15,019 nt of DNA from Acidimicrobiia bacterium (GCA_013003515.1 JABDIW010000257.1:1-15019), one strand, 5' to 3'. Positions 1 to 9,503 are shown, numbered from the stretch's first letter. Numbers and translations: made by a program. Notes: generated from the sequence alone by a model not told the origin.

Positions 1-1057
1 CGAGGATCGACACCACGACGAAAGCGCCGACGAGCTGCACGGCATACGTGGCGACGTAGAACCACACCGCTGGAATGCCTTCGGTGCCGGCGAGCACCCC
101 GGTGAGGATGAACCCGGCGTGGGCGACGCCCGAATACGCCAGCATCCGTTTGATGTCGGTCTGGGCGATGGCCAAACCGGTACCCACGATGATCGACACG
201 GCAGCGATCACGGCGACCGCCGGTGCCCAGTCGTCGATGCGCGAGCCGAGACCGCCGATCAGCACCCGCACGATGGCGGCGAACCCGGCGATCTTGACGC
301 CGGCCGCCATGAACCCGACCGTCCCGGTGGGTGCACCCTGATAGACATCGGGCGCCCACTGGTGGAAGGGAGCCGCCGACACCTTGAAGCCGAGGCCCAC
401 GATCAACAGAGCGATCCCGGCGAGGAGCACGCCGGGGGATCGGAAGTAGGACTCGACGAGCACGTCCGAGACGCTGTCGGGCCCATACAGGTACGTGGAT
501 CCGGTGGCGGCATAGAGCAGGGCGATGCCGTAGAGGAACACGGCGGATGCGAACGAACCCAGCAGGAAGTACTTCATGGCCGCCTCGTCGGCATCGGCCC
601 GCTCCCGGGTGAACCCGGCGATCACATACAGGCTGATCGAGGCGATCTCGAGCGCCACGAACAGCATGATGAGGTTGCCGGATGCCGCCATCAGGTGCAG
701 GCCCATCGCCGACAACAGGACGAGGGCGAGGAGCTCGGCTCCCCGCCTCCCCAGCCCGGGGACCATCGGCCACATCCCCAGCAGCGCGATCCCGGTGACC
801 GTGAACACGGCGATGCCCCCGAACGCGGTGAAGCCATCGAGACGGACCATCCGGGAGAAGTGATCGACGGCACCGACGTCGGCGACGTGTGACCACTGCC
901 ACACCGAGAGAGCCAGGGCGGCCACGACGGCGACGCCGGCAATGCCCCCGAGGACGCGTCGGTCAGGCTCCAGGGTGATCTCGACGAGCAGGACGGCGAG
1001 AACCCCGACGAGGAGGGCGACCTCCGGGCCTACGGCGACGAATGACATGGCGTCCAT
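1..1057 (-). CDS. nuoN: NADH-quinone oxidoreductase subunit N, 3' end off window
   Basis: NuoN is one of three antiporter-like proton-pumping subunits in the complex I membrane arm. The frame is open from the ATG at 1057 to the left edge, showing about 352 residues. The family is usually near 480, so roughly the last quarter (TM13-14 region) is outside the window. Many hydrophobic helices are visible. The key membrane residues are present: Glu137 in FVALEIASISLY (cf. E. coli E133) and Lys225 in GLGFKVSAAPFHQW (cf. E. coli K217). The conserved AQTDIKRMLAYSGVAH segment follows. The ATG abuts the nuoM TAG with no gap, and AGGAGG at 1068-1073 (10 nt upstream) favours this start over the in-frame ATG at 1048. 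Identity is certain at family level; only completeness is unknown. Confidence 0.96.
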   Translation of the reverse strand, partial: MDAMSFVAVGPEVALLVGVLAVLLVEITLEPDRRVLGGIAGVAVVAALALSVWQWSHVADVGAVDHFSRMVRLDGFTAFGGIAVFTVTGIALLGMWPMVPGLGRRGAELLALVLLSAMGLHLMAASGNLIMLFVALEIASISLYVIAGFTRERADADEAAMKYFLLGSFASAVFLYGIALLYAATGSTYLYGPDSVSDVLVESYFRSPGVLLAGIALLIVGLGFKVSAAPFHQWAPDVYQGAPTGTVGFMAAGVKIAGFAAIVRVLIGGLGSRIDDWAPAVAVIAAVSIIVGTGLAIAQTDIKRMLAYSGVAHAGFILTGVLAGTEGIPAVWFYVATYAVQLVGAFVVVSIL

Positions 1058-2596
1058 CTACTCACCCCCTCCTGCGATGTCGGCGGTGCTCCCGTACTCC
1101 GGGACCTCGTAGTCGGTGACCGCCTCGATGCGGTCGAGTATCCGGTCCACGGCCGGTTCGATGCGGTCGAGGGCGGGCTTGGGGTAGATGCCGAGGAACA
1201 CGATGAGCACCGCCATCGGCACCAGGACCGCGATCTCTCTCCCGTTGAGGTCACGGAGGCCGGCGTTGGCCTCGTTGGTGACGGGGCCGGTGAACATGCG
1301 CTCGTAGGCCCACAGCAGGTAGACCGCGGCGAGCACAACGCCGAGTGCGGCGATGATCGCCAGAACCGGGAATCTCAGATATGCGCCGAGCAGCACTTTG
1401 AACTCGCCGATGAACCCGTTGAGACCGGGAAGGCCGATCGAGGCGAAGGCCGTGAAGAGGAAGAACCCGGCGTAGATCGGCATGACTTTGGCGAGGCCGC
1501 CGTAGTCCGAGATGAGCCTGGTGTGTCTCCTCTCGTAGATCATCCCGACCAGCAGGAACAGGGCGCCGGTGGTGAGACCGTGGTTGATCATCTGGATGAC
1601 TCCACCCTGAAGCCCCTGGGTGGTCATGGCGAAGATCCCGAGCACGATGAACCCGAGGTGGCTCACGGACGAGTAGGCCACGAGGCGCTTGACATCGGGC
1701 TGGACGATGGCGACCGCAGCGCCGTAGATGATCCCGATGACGGCGAGCGTCGCCAGCCACGGGGCGAGCCGCACGCTGGCGTCGGGGAACAGAGTCAGGT
1801 TGAACCGGAGCAGCCCGTAGGTGCCGAGTTTGAGGAGGACACCGGCCAACAGCACCGAGCCTGCGGTGGGAGCCTCGGTATGGGCATCGGGGAGCCAGGT
1901 GTGCAGCGGGAAGAGCGGCACCTTGATGGCGAAAGCGATGGCAAAGGCGAGGAAGAACCACAACTGCGCCGACGACGAGATCTCCAGGGTGAGCAGTGTG
2001 TTGAAGTCGAAACTGAACCCGCCCAGCTGATCCCGCGCCATCACGGCGAGCCCGATGATGCCCGACAGCAGGAGCGCCGACCCGAACGCCGTGTACAGGA
2101 AGAACTTCACGGCGGCGTACACCCGGTTCTTGGAGCCCCACAGCCCGATGAGGAAGTACATCGGGACGAGCACGATCTCGAAGAAGACGAAGAACAACAG
2201 CAGATCCAGCGACACGAACACCCCGAGGAGCCCGGTCTCGAGGATGAGCAGCGAAACGATGTAGAGCTTCACCTTCTCGGTGATGTTCATCGAAGCGGCC
2301 AGCGAGATCGGGAACAGGATCGTGGTGAGCACGACGAGGAACAGGGAGATGCCGTCGATGCCGACGTTCCAGGCGATGTCCCACGGTCCGAACCACGAGA
2401 TGTCCTGGGTGAACTGGAACCCGCCGTCGACGGCATCGAACTCCCACATGATGTACCCGGCAACGGCAAGGGGCAGCGCCGAGAGGGCGATGGCCAGCGG
2501 GAACCACAGCGATCGGGTCCGCTGCGGGAGCGCAGCGATGACGACGGCGATGCCGGAAGGAAGCAGGACGAGGAGCGCGATCACCGGGAAGTCCAC
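1058..2596 (-). CDS. nuoM: NADH-quinone oxidoreductase subunit M
   Basis: NuoM is the middle antiporter-like subunit of the complex I membrane arm and translocates protons. The 512 residues match the usual family length (about 500), with about 14 predicted helices. Signature residues are in place: Glu140 in FFEIVLVPMYFLIG, Lys225 in AFAIKVPLFPLHTWLPDAH, Lys256 in VLLKLGTYG, and Glu398 in GLNGFIGEFK (equivalents of E. coli E144, K234, K265 and E407). The start is GTG at 2596, supported by AGGAGG at 2605-2610 with an 8-nt spacer. It lies 1 nt after the nuoL stop. The TAG stop directly abuts the nuoN ATG. The family call is very secure. Confidence 0.97.
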   Translation of the reverse strand: MDFPVIALLVLLPSGIAVVIAALPQRTRSLWFPLAIALSALPLAVAGYIMWEFDAVDGGFQFTQDISWFGPWDIAWNVGIDGISLFLVVLTTILFPISLAASMNITEKVKLYIVSLLILETGLLGVFVSLDLLLFFVFFEIVLVPMYFLIGLWGSKNRVYAAVKFFLYTAFGSALLLSGIIGLAVMARDQLGGFSFDFNTLLTLEISSSAQLWFFLAFAIAFAIKVPLFPLHTWLPDAHTEAPTAGSVLLAGVLLKLGTYGLLRFNLTLFPDASVRLAPWLATLAVIGIIYGAAVAIVQPDVKRLVAYSSVSHLGFIVLGIFAMTTQGLQGGVIQMINHGLTTGALFLLVGMIYERRHTRLISDYGGLAKVMPIYAGFFLFTAFASIGLPGLNGFIGEFKVLLGAYLRFPVLAIIAALGVVLAAVYLLWAYERMFTGPVTNEANAGLRDLNGREIAVLVPMAVLIVFLGIYPKPALDRIEPAVDRILDRIEAVTDYEVPEYGSTADIAGGGE

Positions 2597-2597
2597 G

Positions 2598-4472
2598 TCA
2601 CACCCCTCCTCGCGACAGGAACCAGATCAGGAGACCGACGGCGCCGGCGAGGATGCCGACGCCATAGGAGCGGACCAGCCCGGTCTGGAGCGGCCTCAGA
2701 GCCTTGCTGAAGGCACGCACCGCGGTGCCGGTGCCGTTGACGATCCCGTCGATGATCTTGGCGTCGAAGGCGAAAGCCATCACCTGCGAGGCGCGCTTGC
2801 CGGGCAGCACCAGGGTGGTCCCGTAGACGTCGTCGACGTAGTAGCCGTTCTCGACACGGTCCCACCACAGACCGGTTTCGGCGGGCATGGCACCGCCGTA
2901 GCGGCGTCTGCCGATGGCGATGCCGGCGAGCGCGACCAGGACGGACACGATCGCCAGGATCCACGGCGTGATCCCGTCGGGCGGATGGGCGAGGTGGACC
3001 TCGAAGCGCTCGAAGGTCGGCTCGAGGAAGTGCTCGAAACCGAGGCGCCACGGGGTGTTGATGAACCCGGCGAACGCCGAGGCCACACCAAGGGCAACCA
3101 GCGGCATGGTCATCAGAGCCGGTGACTCATGTGGTTCGACTCCGTCAGCCCAACGAGGAGCACCGAAGAACGTCATGTACATCAACCGGGTCATGTAGAA
3201 GGCGGTGAGCCCGGCGGTGATGAGGCCGATCACCCACAATGCGATCCAGGCTCCACCCCGGTTGAAGACGACGGCGAGGATCTCGTCCTTCGACCAGAAG
3301 CCCGCCAGCGGCGGGATGCCCGAAATGGCGAGCCAGGCGATGGCCATGGTGGCGAACGTGATCGGCATCTTCGAGCGAAGCCCGCCCATCTTCCGCATGT
3401 CTTGCTCGTCGGCCATGGCGTGGATGACCGACCCGGCCCCCAGGAACAGGAGCGCCTTGAAGAAGGCATGGGTCACGAGGTGGAAGACACCGGCCACGTA
3501 GGCGGCGGCCCCGACTGCCATGAACATGTACCCGAGCTGAGAGATCGTCGAGTAGGCGAGGACCCGCTTGATGTCCTTCTGGCCAACGGCGATCGTCGCC
3601 GCGAACAGCGCGGTGAGCGCACCCACCGTCGCAACGATCGCGGCCGAGGTCGGCGCCAGCTCGAACAGGGCCCCGGAGCGGGCGACCAGGTACACCCCGG
3701 CGGTCACCATCGTGGCGGCGTGGATGAGCGCCGACACCGGCGTCGGGCCCTCCATGGCATCGGGCAACCACACGTAGAGCGGCAACTGAGCCGACTTGCC
3801 GGCGGCTCCGATCAGCAGCAACAGGGTCACTGCGGTCGCCATGCCGCCAGAGAGCACCTCGGGAGCGTGCTCGAACACTTCGCCGTAGGCCAGTGACCCG
3901 AAGCTGGAGAAGATCAGCATCAGGGCCACCAGGAACCCGACGTCGCCGACGCGGTTGACGACAAAGGCCTTCTTGCCGGCTGCCGCAGCCGATGGCTTGG
4001 TGAACCAGAACGAGATCAGCAGATATGACGAGAGACCGACCAGCTCCCACCCGACGAAGAGAACACCGAAGTTGTCACCGAGCACGAGCAGCAGCATCGA
4101 CACGATGAACAGGTTGAGATACGTGAAGAACCGCCCGAACCGGGGGTCACCGTGCATGTACCCGATCGAGTACACATGGATCAATGCACCCACCCCGGTG
4201 ACGACGAGGGTCATCGCCGCCGACAGCGGGTCCCACAGGAATGCGACATCGAGCCCGAGAGACGGCATCCACTCGAAGAGCACGACAGTGTGGGCTTCCC
4301 CTTCACCGCCGATGAAGTCGAAGGCGGCGATCAGCGCCAGCACGAATGCCACGATCACGGTCGCTGAGCCCAGGTACCCGGCCCGCGGTTCGCCGATGCG
4401 CTTACCGAAGAACAGCAGCGCGAGGAACCCGATCAACGGGAACAGCACGACGAGCCAGATCACGTCGGTCAT
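2598..4472 (-). CDS. nuoL: NADH-quinone oxidoreductase subunit L
   Basis: NuoL is the distal antiporter-like subunit of complex I. Besides the 14-helix pump core it carries the long lateral amphipathic helix (HL) that runs along the membrane arm. The 624 residues are typical (E. coli 613). Pump residues are visible: Glu143 in FVGWELVGLSSYLLISFW, Lys226 in GAAGKSAQLPLYVWLPDAM, and His251 in SALIHAATMVTAGVY (cf. E. coli E144, K229, H254). The roughly 100 C-terminal residues after the core are compatible with HL plus a final anchoring helix. The ATG at 4472 overlaps the nuoK TGA (ATGA), with GGAG 8 nt upstream. The protein ends in SRGGV just before nuoM. Confidence 0.97.
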   Translation of the reverse strand: MTDVIWLVVLFPLIGFLALLFFGKRIGEPRAGYLGSATVIVAFVLALIAAFDFIGGEGEAHTVVLFEWMPSLGLDVAFLWDPLSAAMTLVVTGVGALIHVYSIGYMHGDPRFGRFFTYLNLFIVSMLLLVLGDNFGVLFVGWELVGLSSYLLISFWFTKPSAAAAGKKAFVVNRVGDVGFLVALMLIFSSFGSLAYGEVFEHAPEVLSGGMATAVTLLLLIGAAGKSAQLPLYVWLPDAMEGPTPVSALIHAATMVTAGVYLVARSGALFELAPTSAAIVATVGALTALFAATIAVGQKDIKRVLAYSTISQLGYMFMAVGAAAYVAGVFHLVTHAFFKALLFLGAGSVIHAMADEQDMRKMGGLRSKMPITFATMAIAWLAISGIPPLAGFWSKDEILAVVFNRGGAWIALWVIGLITAGLTAFYMTRLMYMTFFGAPRWADGVEPHESPALMTMPLVALGVASAFAGFINTPWRLGFEHFLEPTFERFEVHLAHPPDGITPWILAIVSVLVALAGIAIGRRRYGGAMPAETGLWWDRVENGYYVDDVYGTTLVLPGKRASQVMAFAFDAKIIDGIVNGTGTAVRAFSKALRPLQTGLVRSYGVGILAGAVGLLIWFLSRGGV

Positions 4473-4774
4473 CCAGCCAGCTCCGCCAGCTCATCGACGC
4501 TGGCCGTGGCCCGGCGTCGGAAAACGGCCACGATGATCGCCAGGCCGACCGTCACCTCGGCGGCGGCAACCACCATGACGAAGAGAACGGCCACCTGTCC
4601 CTCGATGCCACCGAGAGCACGGGAAGCGGCGACGAACGTGAGGTTCACCGCGTTGAGCATCAGCTCGATGGACATGAACATCACCAGCGCGTTGCGACGG
4701 GTGAGGATGCCGAGGGCCCCGATGCCGAACAACACCGCGGCCAGAGCCATGTACCAGGCGGGCCCGACGCTCAT
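4469..4774 (-). CDS. nuoK: NADH-quinone oxidoreductase subunit K
   Basis: NuoK is a small three-helix subunit (MrpC-like, ND4L) that links the quinone-proximal half-channel to the pumps. Its 101 residues match the family (about 100). Both essential membrane glutamates are present: Glu37 in SIELMLNAVNL and Glu73 in AAAEVTVGLAI (cf. E. coli E36, E72). The C-terminus is a short charged tail after RRR. The ATG at 4774 overlaps the nuoJ TGA by 4 nt, with GAGG 7 nt upstream of the start. The downstream end overlaps nuoL in the same way, consistent with coupled translation of J, K and L. Confidence 0.97.
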   Translation of the reverse strand: MSVGPAWYMALAAVLFGIGALGILTRRNALVMFMSIELMLNAVNLTFVAASRALGGIEGQVAVLFVMVVAAAEVTVGLAIIVAVFRRRATASVDELAELAG

Positions 4775-5310
4775 GCGGCCACCTCGTCGCTGTCGGCGGG
4801 CACCGCACGCGGCTTCATCAGGAACTGCGCCATGGCGATCGTGGCCACGGCGGCGATCGTCAGCAGGATCGCGGTCGCCTCGAAGGGCAAGATCCAGTTG
4901 GCGAAGAACTCATCGGATATGGCTTCGATCGTCCCGGTTTCCTGCGGGATGGCGCCACGCCCGGTGACCCAGGCCGCCCGCCCGGCGAGGAGGACGAGCA
5001 CGAGGAGACCGACGCCGAGCAGCCCGGCGATGGGGCGCTGCAGAGGTATCTGTTCCGTCGTGTCCTCGGCCTTGTCGACACCGATGAGCATGATCACGAA
5101 GAGGAAGAGCGTCATCACCGCCCCGGCATAGATCAAGAGCTGGATGGCAGCGACGAAGTGGGCGAGGTTGAGGACGTAGAAGACAGCCATCGAGAACATC
5201 GTCAGCAGCAGCCCCATGGCGGAGTACACCGGGTTGCGAGCCGACACCATCGCCAGACCACCGGCGACCGAGGCGATGGCGAAGATGACGAAGACGATCC
5301 ACTCTCCCAC
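4771..5310 (-). CDS. nuoJ: NADH-quinone oxidoreductase subunit J
   Basis: NuoJ is the ND6-type subunit, with about five transmembrane helices. Its TM3 carries the pi-bulge region implicated in coupling quinone reduction to proton pumping. That conserved segment is seen as AAIQLLIYAGAVMTLFLF near residues 54-71. The length, about 179 residues, is close to E. coli (184). Two GTG starts are possible. GTG at 5316 makes a GTGA overlap with nuoI but sits only 1 nt from AGGAGG (5318-5323). GTG at 5310 lies 7 nt from it, like the other starts in this operon, so I chose 5310; the alternative adds two residues. The C-terminus, ending DSDEVAA, is hydrophilic and short. It overlaps nuoK by ATGA. Confidence 0.95.
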   Translation of the reverse strand: MGEWIVFVIFAIASVAGGLAMVSARNPVYSAMGLLLTMFSMAVFYVLNLAHFVAAIQLLIYAGAVMTLFLFVIMLIGVDKAEDTTEQIPLQRPIAGLLGVGLLVLVLLAGRAAWVTGRGAIPQETGTIEAISDEFFANWILPFEATAILLTIAAVATIAMAQFLMKPRAVPADSDEVAA

Positions 5311-5312
5311 GA

Positions 5313-5978
5313 TCACTCCTCCTCGTCGTGGTGGCCGGGGGCTTCATCGGGCGAGTCATCACCTGGCTCGTCGGTGGCCGCATCGGTGGCGGATTGGCCC
5401 ATCTCCGGGGGGCGCAGCCCGACACCGGCCGACGGCGACCAGGCGGGGATCCCCTCGTAGGACGCCCGACCCGCCGGGGCCGTAGCCCGCATCCAGCCGT
5501 CGGCGATCTTGAGCTCCTCGAGATCGATGAGACGGCTCGGCGGCTGGCCGTGGTTCGGGGTGCCATCCGCCTCGACCAGCAGCTCGTCCTTGGTGTAGAT
5601 GGCGTCGTCACGGTCCTCGACGGACATCTCGAACAGGTGGGTCATCGTGATCGCCTCGGTGGGACACGCCTCGACGCACATGGCGCAGAAGATGCAGCGC
5701 AGCATGTTGATCTCGTAGACGAAACCGAACCGCTCCCCCGGCGACACCGGGGCATCAGGCGGGTTGTCGGCTCCGCGCACATAGATGCAGCGAGCCGGGC
5801 ACACCCCTGCACACAGCTCACAGCCGATGCACTTCTCCATGCCGTCCGGGTAGCGGTTGAGGACGTGGCGGCCATGGAACCGTTGCGGCTTCTCCCGCTT
5901 CACCTTGGGGTAGTGGGTGGTGACGCGCGGCTTGAACATCTGCCGGAGCGTGACCTTGAACCCTGAGAATCGTCCCAT
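5313..5978 (-). CDS. nuoI: NADH-quinone oxidoreductase subunit I, with acidic C-terminal tail
   Basis: NuoI is the TYKY-type 8Fe ferredoxin subunit. It carries clusters N6a and N6b and passes electrons from the NuoG side to N2 in NuoB. Two complete CxxCxxCxxxCP motifs are visible: Cys50/53/56/60 (CIGCELCAGVCP) and Cys95/98/101/105 (CIFCAMCVEACP). At 221 residues it is longer than E. coli NuoI (180). The excess is a C-terminal tail, roughly after residue 165, rich in Gly, Ser, Asp and Glu and ending GHHDEEE, so probably disordered. The ATG at 5978 follows the nuoH stop by 10 nt, the largest gap in the operon, and has GAGGGG 6 nt upstream (5985-5990). Confidence 0.97.
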   Translation of the reverse strand: MGRFSGFKVTLRQMFKPRVTTHYPKVKREKPQRFHGRHVLNRYPDGMEKCIGCELCAGVCPARCIYVRGADNPPDAPVSPGERFGFVYEINMLRCIFCAMCVEACPTEAITMTHLFEMSVEDRDDAIYTKDELLVEADGTPNHGQPPSRLIDLEELKIADGWMRATAPAGRASYEGIPAWSPSAGVGLRPPEMGQSATDAATDEPGDDSPDEAPGHHDEEE

Positions 5979-5988
5979 CGTTATCCCC

Positions 5989-7047
5989 TCACGCCCATGG
6001 CATCCCGAACTGACGAATCGCCTGGAACACCGAGAACAGCACGATCCATGCGAGTGACACCGGGATCAGCTGCTTCCAGCCGAACGACATCAGCTGGTCG
6101 TAGCGCATCCTTGGCACCGACGCCCTGATCCAGACGAACACCACGACCAGGGCCAGCGTCTTCGCCAGGAAGTACAGCGGCGGCAACAGCCAGAACTGAA
6201 GGAAGTGGGGGCCGAAGAAGGGCCCATCCCACCCACCGAGGAAGAGGGTCACGGTCAACGCCGAGATGTTGAAGATGTTGATGTACTCGGCGAGGAAGAA
6301 CATGGCGAAACGAAAGCCCGAGTACTCGGTGTGATAGCCGCCGACGATCTCGCTCTCGGCCTCCACCAGGTCGAACGGGGCACGATTGGTCTCGGCGACC
6401 CCGGCGATGAAGAAGATCACGAAAGACGGGATGAGCACCAGGTTCCACGCCGGCAGCCACGACGGGAGCCAATCGACGGCGAACGGCGCTTGCTGAGACG
6501 TGACGATGGCCGTGAGTGATGTCGATCCCGTCCAGATGATGACCGGGACGAGGGCGAGGCCCATGGCCGCCTCGTACGAGATCATCTGGGCCGACGCCCG
6601 CACGGCGCCGAGGAGCGGGTACTTCGAGCCCGACGACCACCCGGCGAGGACCACCGCGTACACCGCCATCGAAGAGAATCCGAGGATGTAGAGGAGGGCG
6701 ATGTTGAGGTCGGTGCCTGCCATGTCGATCACACGGTCGCCGAGGGTGAAGGGACGGCCGATCGGAATCACCAGGAAGATCAGCAGCGCCGGGATGAGCG
6801 CTGCGATCGGGGCCGCCAGGTACAGGCCGAACTGAACCATGCGCGGCGTGATCGGCTCCTTGAAGATCAGCTTGATGCCGTCGGCCACGGTCTGGAGGAT
6901 GCCCCACGGCCCGGCCCGGTTGGGGCCGACCCGGTTCTGCATGTCGGCCACCACCTTGCGCTCGATCCACACCAGGAAGATCGTGACGGTCAGCAGCAGC
7001 CCGAACACGATCACAGACTTGATGGCTGCCTCGATGAACACCTCCAT
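5989..7047 (-). CDS. nuoH: NADH-quinone oxidoreductase subunit H
   Basis: NuoH (ND1) is the eight-helix membrane subunit that forms most of the quinone chamber and its entry, and it anchors the peripheral arm. Its 352 residues are normal (E. coli 325). Conserved loops facing NuoB/NuoD are visible: GPNRAGPWGILQTVADGIK at 41-59, and the acidic loop near residues 217-243 containing AETNRAPFDLVEAESEIVGG with GYHTEYS following. A third motif is FFLAEYINIF at 250-259. The ATG at 7047 shares one base with the nuoG TGA (TGATG). Another frame over the same DNA is also open for about 360 codons, but it lacks any recognisable family and is a high-GC shadow. Confidence 0.97.
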   Translation of the reverse strand: MEVFIEAAIKSVIVFGLLLTVTIFLVWIERKVVADMQNRVGPNRAGPWGILQTVADGIKLIFKEPITPRMVQFGLYLAAPIAALIPALLIFLVIPIGRPFTLGDRVIDMAGTDLNIALLYILGFSSMAVYAVVLAGWSSGSKYPLLGAVRASAQMISYEAAMGLALVPVIIWTGSTSLTAIVTSQQAPFAVDWLPSWLPAWNLVLIPSFVIFFIAGVAETNRAPFDLVEAESEIVGGYHTEYSGFRFAMFFLAEYINIFNISALTVTLFLGGWDGPFFGPHFLQFWLLPPLYFLAKTLALVVVFVWIRASVPRMRYDQLMSFGWKQLIPVSLAWIVLFSVFQAIRQFGMPWA

Positions 7048-9503
7048 CAGGAACCACCACCTTCGAGGCTCAGCTGTCGCACCGTCCCCTTCGCCACGGC
7101 GACGGCGAGGGTCGAGCCAAGGGCACGTGCCTCGCGGCGACCGGCGGGGACGTACACCGTGCCTTCCACCAGGCCGTCGTCGATGACAGCCGGCAGCTCG
7201 ACGGCGGCGTCACCCGTGACGCGGACCAGATCGCCACCGTTGATGCCGAGCCGTGCGGCATCCCCTGGGTTGAGATGGACCGATGCCTCGGGAGCCAGGC
7301 CGGCGAACGCAGGGACGGAACCGGTCAACGTGCCGTCGCTGTAGAGGGTATGAGCGAGATGCAAGGAGAACCCGCTCTGAGCGTGCTGGGTGATTCCGGC
7401 GGCAACCGGCAGGTACCGGAGCGGAGGTTCGATCAGGATGCCTTCTCGACCCGAACCCCAGTCCAGCTCGTCCCATCCGACTGCAGAGAAGGAAGGTACG
7501 AGAGTGAGGATCTCCTTGGCGAGGGCCGCCGCAGACGGTGCCCCCAGCTCGCCGCCCATGCGCCGGGCGAGGTCGTCGAGGATGGCCCACACCGGCCGTG
7601 ATTGTCCCGGCCCAGGGATGAGGCGGTTGACCTTCTGAACCCGGCCCTCGACGTTGGTGACGGTGCCCTCGGACTCGGCGAACCCCTCGGCCGGCAACAC
7701 GACGTCGGCGAGCCGAGACGAGTCGTTGAGGAACTGATCGATGGCGACCACGAACCCTGCCTCGCCGATCGCCTCGGCAGCCAGAACGGGGTCGACATGG
7801 TCGGCCACAGGGTCGGCTCCCAGGAGAACGAGGGCGCCGAGCTCGGCAGACGCCAGACCTTCGAGTATCCCGGTGGCGTCGAGGCCGTCGGTTTCGGGCA
7901 ATGGTCCCCAGGCCTCTTCCAGCCGGCTCCGGGCATCGGCGTCGGTGATCTCTGCGGGACCGGGAAGCAGATTGGGAGCCAGCCCCATCGCCAGCGCCCC
8001 GAACACGTTGGGACGACGCACCAGAGGCAGAACCATTGCCTCGGGCAGGTCTCTGGCGAACGCGGCGACGGCCTCGGGAAGCCGGATGTCCTCGGCGAGA
8101 CCTGGGCGGCCGACCAGAGCCACCACAGGCCCGACGTTCAAGGCCTCGCGAACGTCGGCCAGTTCGCCTGTCCCGGCGACGAGTCGTTCGATCAGGTCGG
8201 CCCCGGTGCCCGGTCGATAGCGCACGGTGTGGGAAGCGACATCATCGAGTCCGGTGTTCCGCGGATGGATGACAATGAGGTTGGCGCCGAGCTCCGCAGC
8301 GGCCCTCCGTACCCGCAGGTAGAGGACCGGGAGCTCTTCTTTGAGGTCGGGTCCCCACAACAGGATCGTCTTGGCTCGTTCGAGGTCGTCGATGGTGGCT
8401 CGCGGATAGACGCCGCCGATGAACTCGGGGGCGAGCCCATCACCGAGCTGGGCGTCGATGTGCGGAGTGACGACGACGGAGCGAAGGAACTTGCCGAACG
8501 CGTACGCCTCCTCGTTGGTGTTGCGCGACCCGCCGATCCCGGCCACTTCGTCTCCCTTGAAACCACCGAGCCGGTCGGCGACGGCGTCGATCGCCTCTGA
8601 CCACGACGCTTCGTGCAGCTCCCCGTCTTCGCCGCGGATGAGCGGGGTTTCGAGCCGCTCGGTGGAGTTGATGTACTCGAACCCGAAACGGCCTTTGTCG
8701 CACAGCCAACCCTGGTTGGTGGGGTCGTTGTCGACACCGTTGAATCTGAGGACCTGGTTCTGGCTCGACTCGACAGAGATCCGACACCCCACCGAGCAGT
8801 GGGGGCAGGTGGACTCGACGGCTTCGAGATCCCACGGCCGTGCCCGGAACCGGTACGGCTTGGCGGTGAGGGCACCCACCGGGCAGATCTGGACGGTGTT
8901 GCCCGAGAAGTACGAGCGGAACGGCTCATCGGGGAAGGTGAGCACCTGGGTGTTGTTGCCACGCTCCTTGAACTCGATGAGCGGGTCGCCGGAGATCTCG
9001 TCGGAGAAGCGGGTGCAGCGAGCGCAGAGGATGCACCGCTCGCGGTCGAGCATCACCAGCTCGGAGATCGGGATCGGCTTCTCGTAGTGCCGCTTCTCCT
9101 CGACGAAACGGCTCTCCCCCGGTCCGTACGCCATGGTCTGGTCCTGGAGGGGGCACTCGCCGCCGCGATCGCACACCGGGCAATCGAGCGGATGGTTGAT
9201 GAGGAGGAACTCGAGAATCCCCTCCTGCGCCTTCTTCACCGTGTCCGACTCGGTGTTGACCACCATGCCGTCGTTGACGGTCATGGTGCATGACGTGGTG
9301 AGCATCGTTCCCCGTGGGCCCTCGACCTCGACGAGGCACTGCCGACACATGCCGACGGGCTTCATCCGGGAGTGCCAGCAGAAGCGGGGGATGTAGGTGC
9401 CGGCGTCCTCGGCGGCCTTGATGAGAAGCTCGCCGGCGGGAACCTCGACCTCGGTGCCGTTGATGGTGATCTGCACCGTCTGAGCGGCCTGTTCAGTGGT
9501 CAA
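7047..9503 (-). CDS. nuoG: NADH-quinone oxidoreductase subunit G, probable TTG start
   Basis: NuoG is the large Fe-S subunit of the N module, carrying electrons from NuoF towards NuoI. With the TTG start at 9503 it is 818 residues. The N-terminal ferredoxin domain holds Cys42/53/56/72 (N1b), His104/Cys108/111/117 (N5, HPLDCPVC...GEC) and Cys157/160/163/207 (N4). The off-path N7 set Cys233/236/240/268 (CPHCSVGC...WLCDKG) is also complete; many phyla have lost it. The rest is a molybdopterin-oxidoreductase-like fold that is non-catalytic in complex I, ending in a dinucleotide-binding-type domain (LNPGDAARLGINGGDLVRVT region). An in-frame ATG at 9542 would add 13 residues, but it overlaps nuoF more deeply and no ribosome site was examined there that beats GGGAGG at 9511-9516. 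TTG gives an 11-nt overlap with nuoF. Confidence 0.93.
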   Translation of the reverse strand: MTTEQAAQTVQITINGTEVEVPAGELLIKAAEDAGTYIPRFCWHSRMKPVGMCRQCLVEVEGPRGTMLTTSCTMTVNDGMVVNTESDTVKKAQEGILEFLLINHPLDCPVCDRGGECPLQDQTMAYGPGESRFVEEKRHYEKPIPISELVMLDRERCILCARCTRFSDEISGDPLIEFKERGNNTQVLTFPDEPFRSYFSGNTVQICPVGALTAKPYRFRARPWDLEAVESTCPHCSVGCRISVESSQNQVLRFNGVDNDPTNQGWLCDKGRFGFEYINSTERLETPLIRGEDGELHEASWSEAIDAVADRLGGFKGDEVAGIGGSRNTNEEAYAFGKFLRSVVVTPHIDAQLGDGLAPEFIGGVYPRATIDDLERAKTILLWGPDLKEELPVLYLRVRRAAAELGANLIVIHPRNTGLDDVASHTVRYRPGTGADLIERLVAGTGELADVREALNVGPVVALVGRPGLAEDIRLPEAVAAFARDLPEAMVLPLVRRPNVFGALAMGLAPNLLPGPAEITDADARSRLEEAWGPLPETDGLDATGILEGLASAELGALVLLGADPVADHVDPVLAAEAIGEAGFVVAIDQFLNDSSRLADVVLPAEGFAESEGTVTNVEGRVQKVNRLIPGPGQSRPVWAILDDLARRMGGELGAPSAAALAKEILTLVPSFSAVGWDELDWGSGREGILIEPPLRYLPVAAGITQHAQSGFSLHLAHTLYSDGTLTGSVPAFAGLAPEASVHLNPGDAARLGINGGDLVRVTGDAAVELPAVIDDGLVEGTVYVPAGRREARALGSTLAVAVAKGTVRQLSLEGGGS

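Noticed and set aside
1523..2710. Plus-strand open frame of about 395 codons opposite nuoM/nuoL
   Set aside because: Composition is Glu/Asp/Gly/Arg/His repeats typical of the complement of hydrophobic high-GC codons; no family motif, and it is fully antisense to well-supported nuoM and nuoL.
5981..7060. Alternative minus-strand frame of about 359 codons over nuoH
   Set aside because: The product is Arg/Pro/His-rich with no helices, while the neighbouring frame encodes NuoH with GPNRAGPWG and the other conserved loops.
7047..9503. NuoG as a formate dehydrogenase or other active molybdoenzyme
   Set aside because: Synteny and the N1b/N4/N5/N7 set identify NuoG. I see no convincing catalytic Cys/Sec position after the N7 cluster, and the domain is known to be non-catalytic in complex I.
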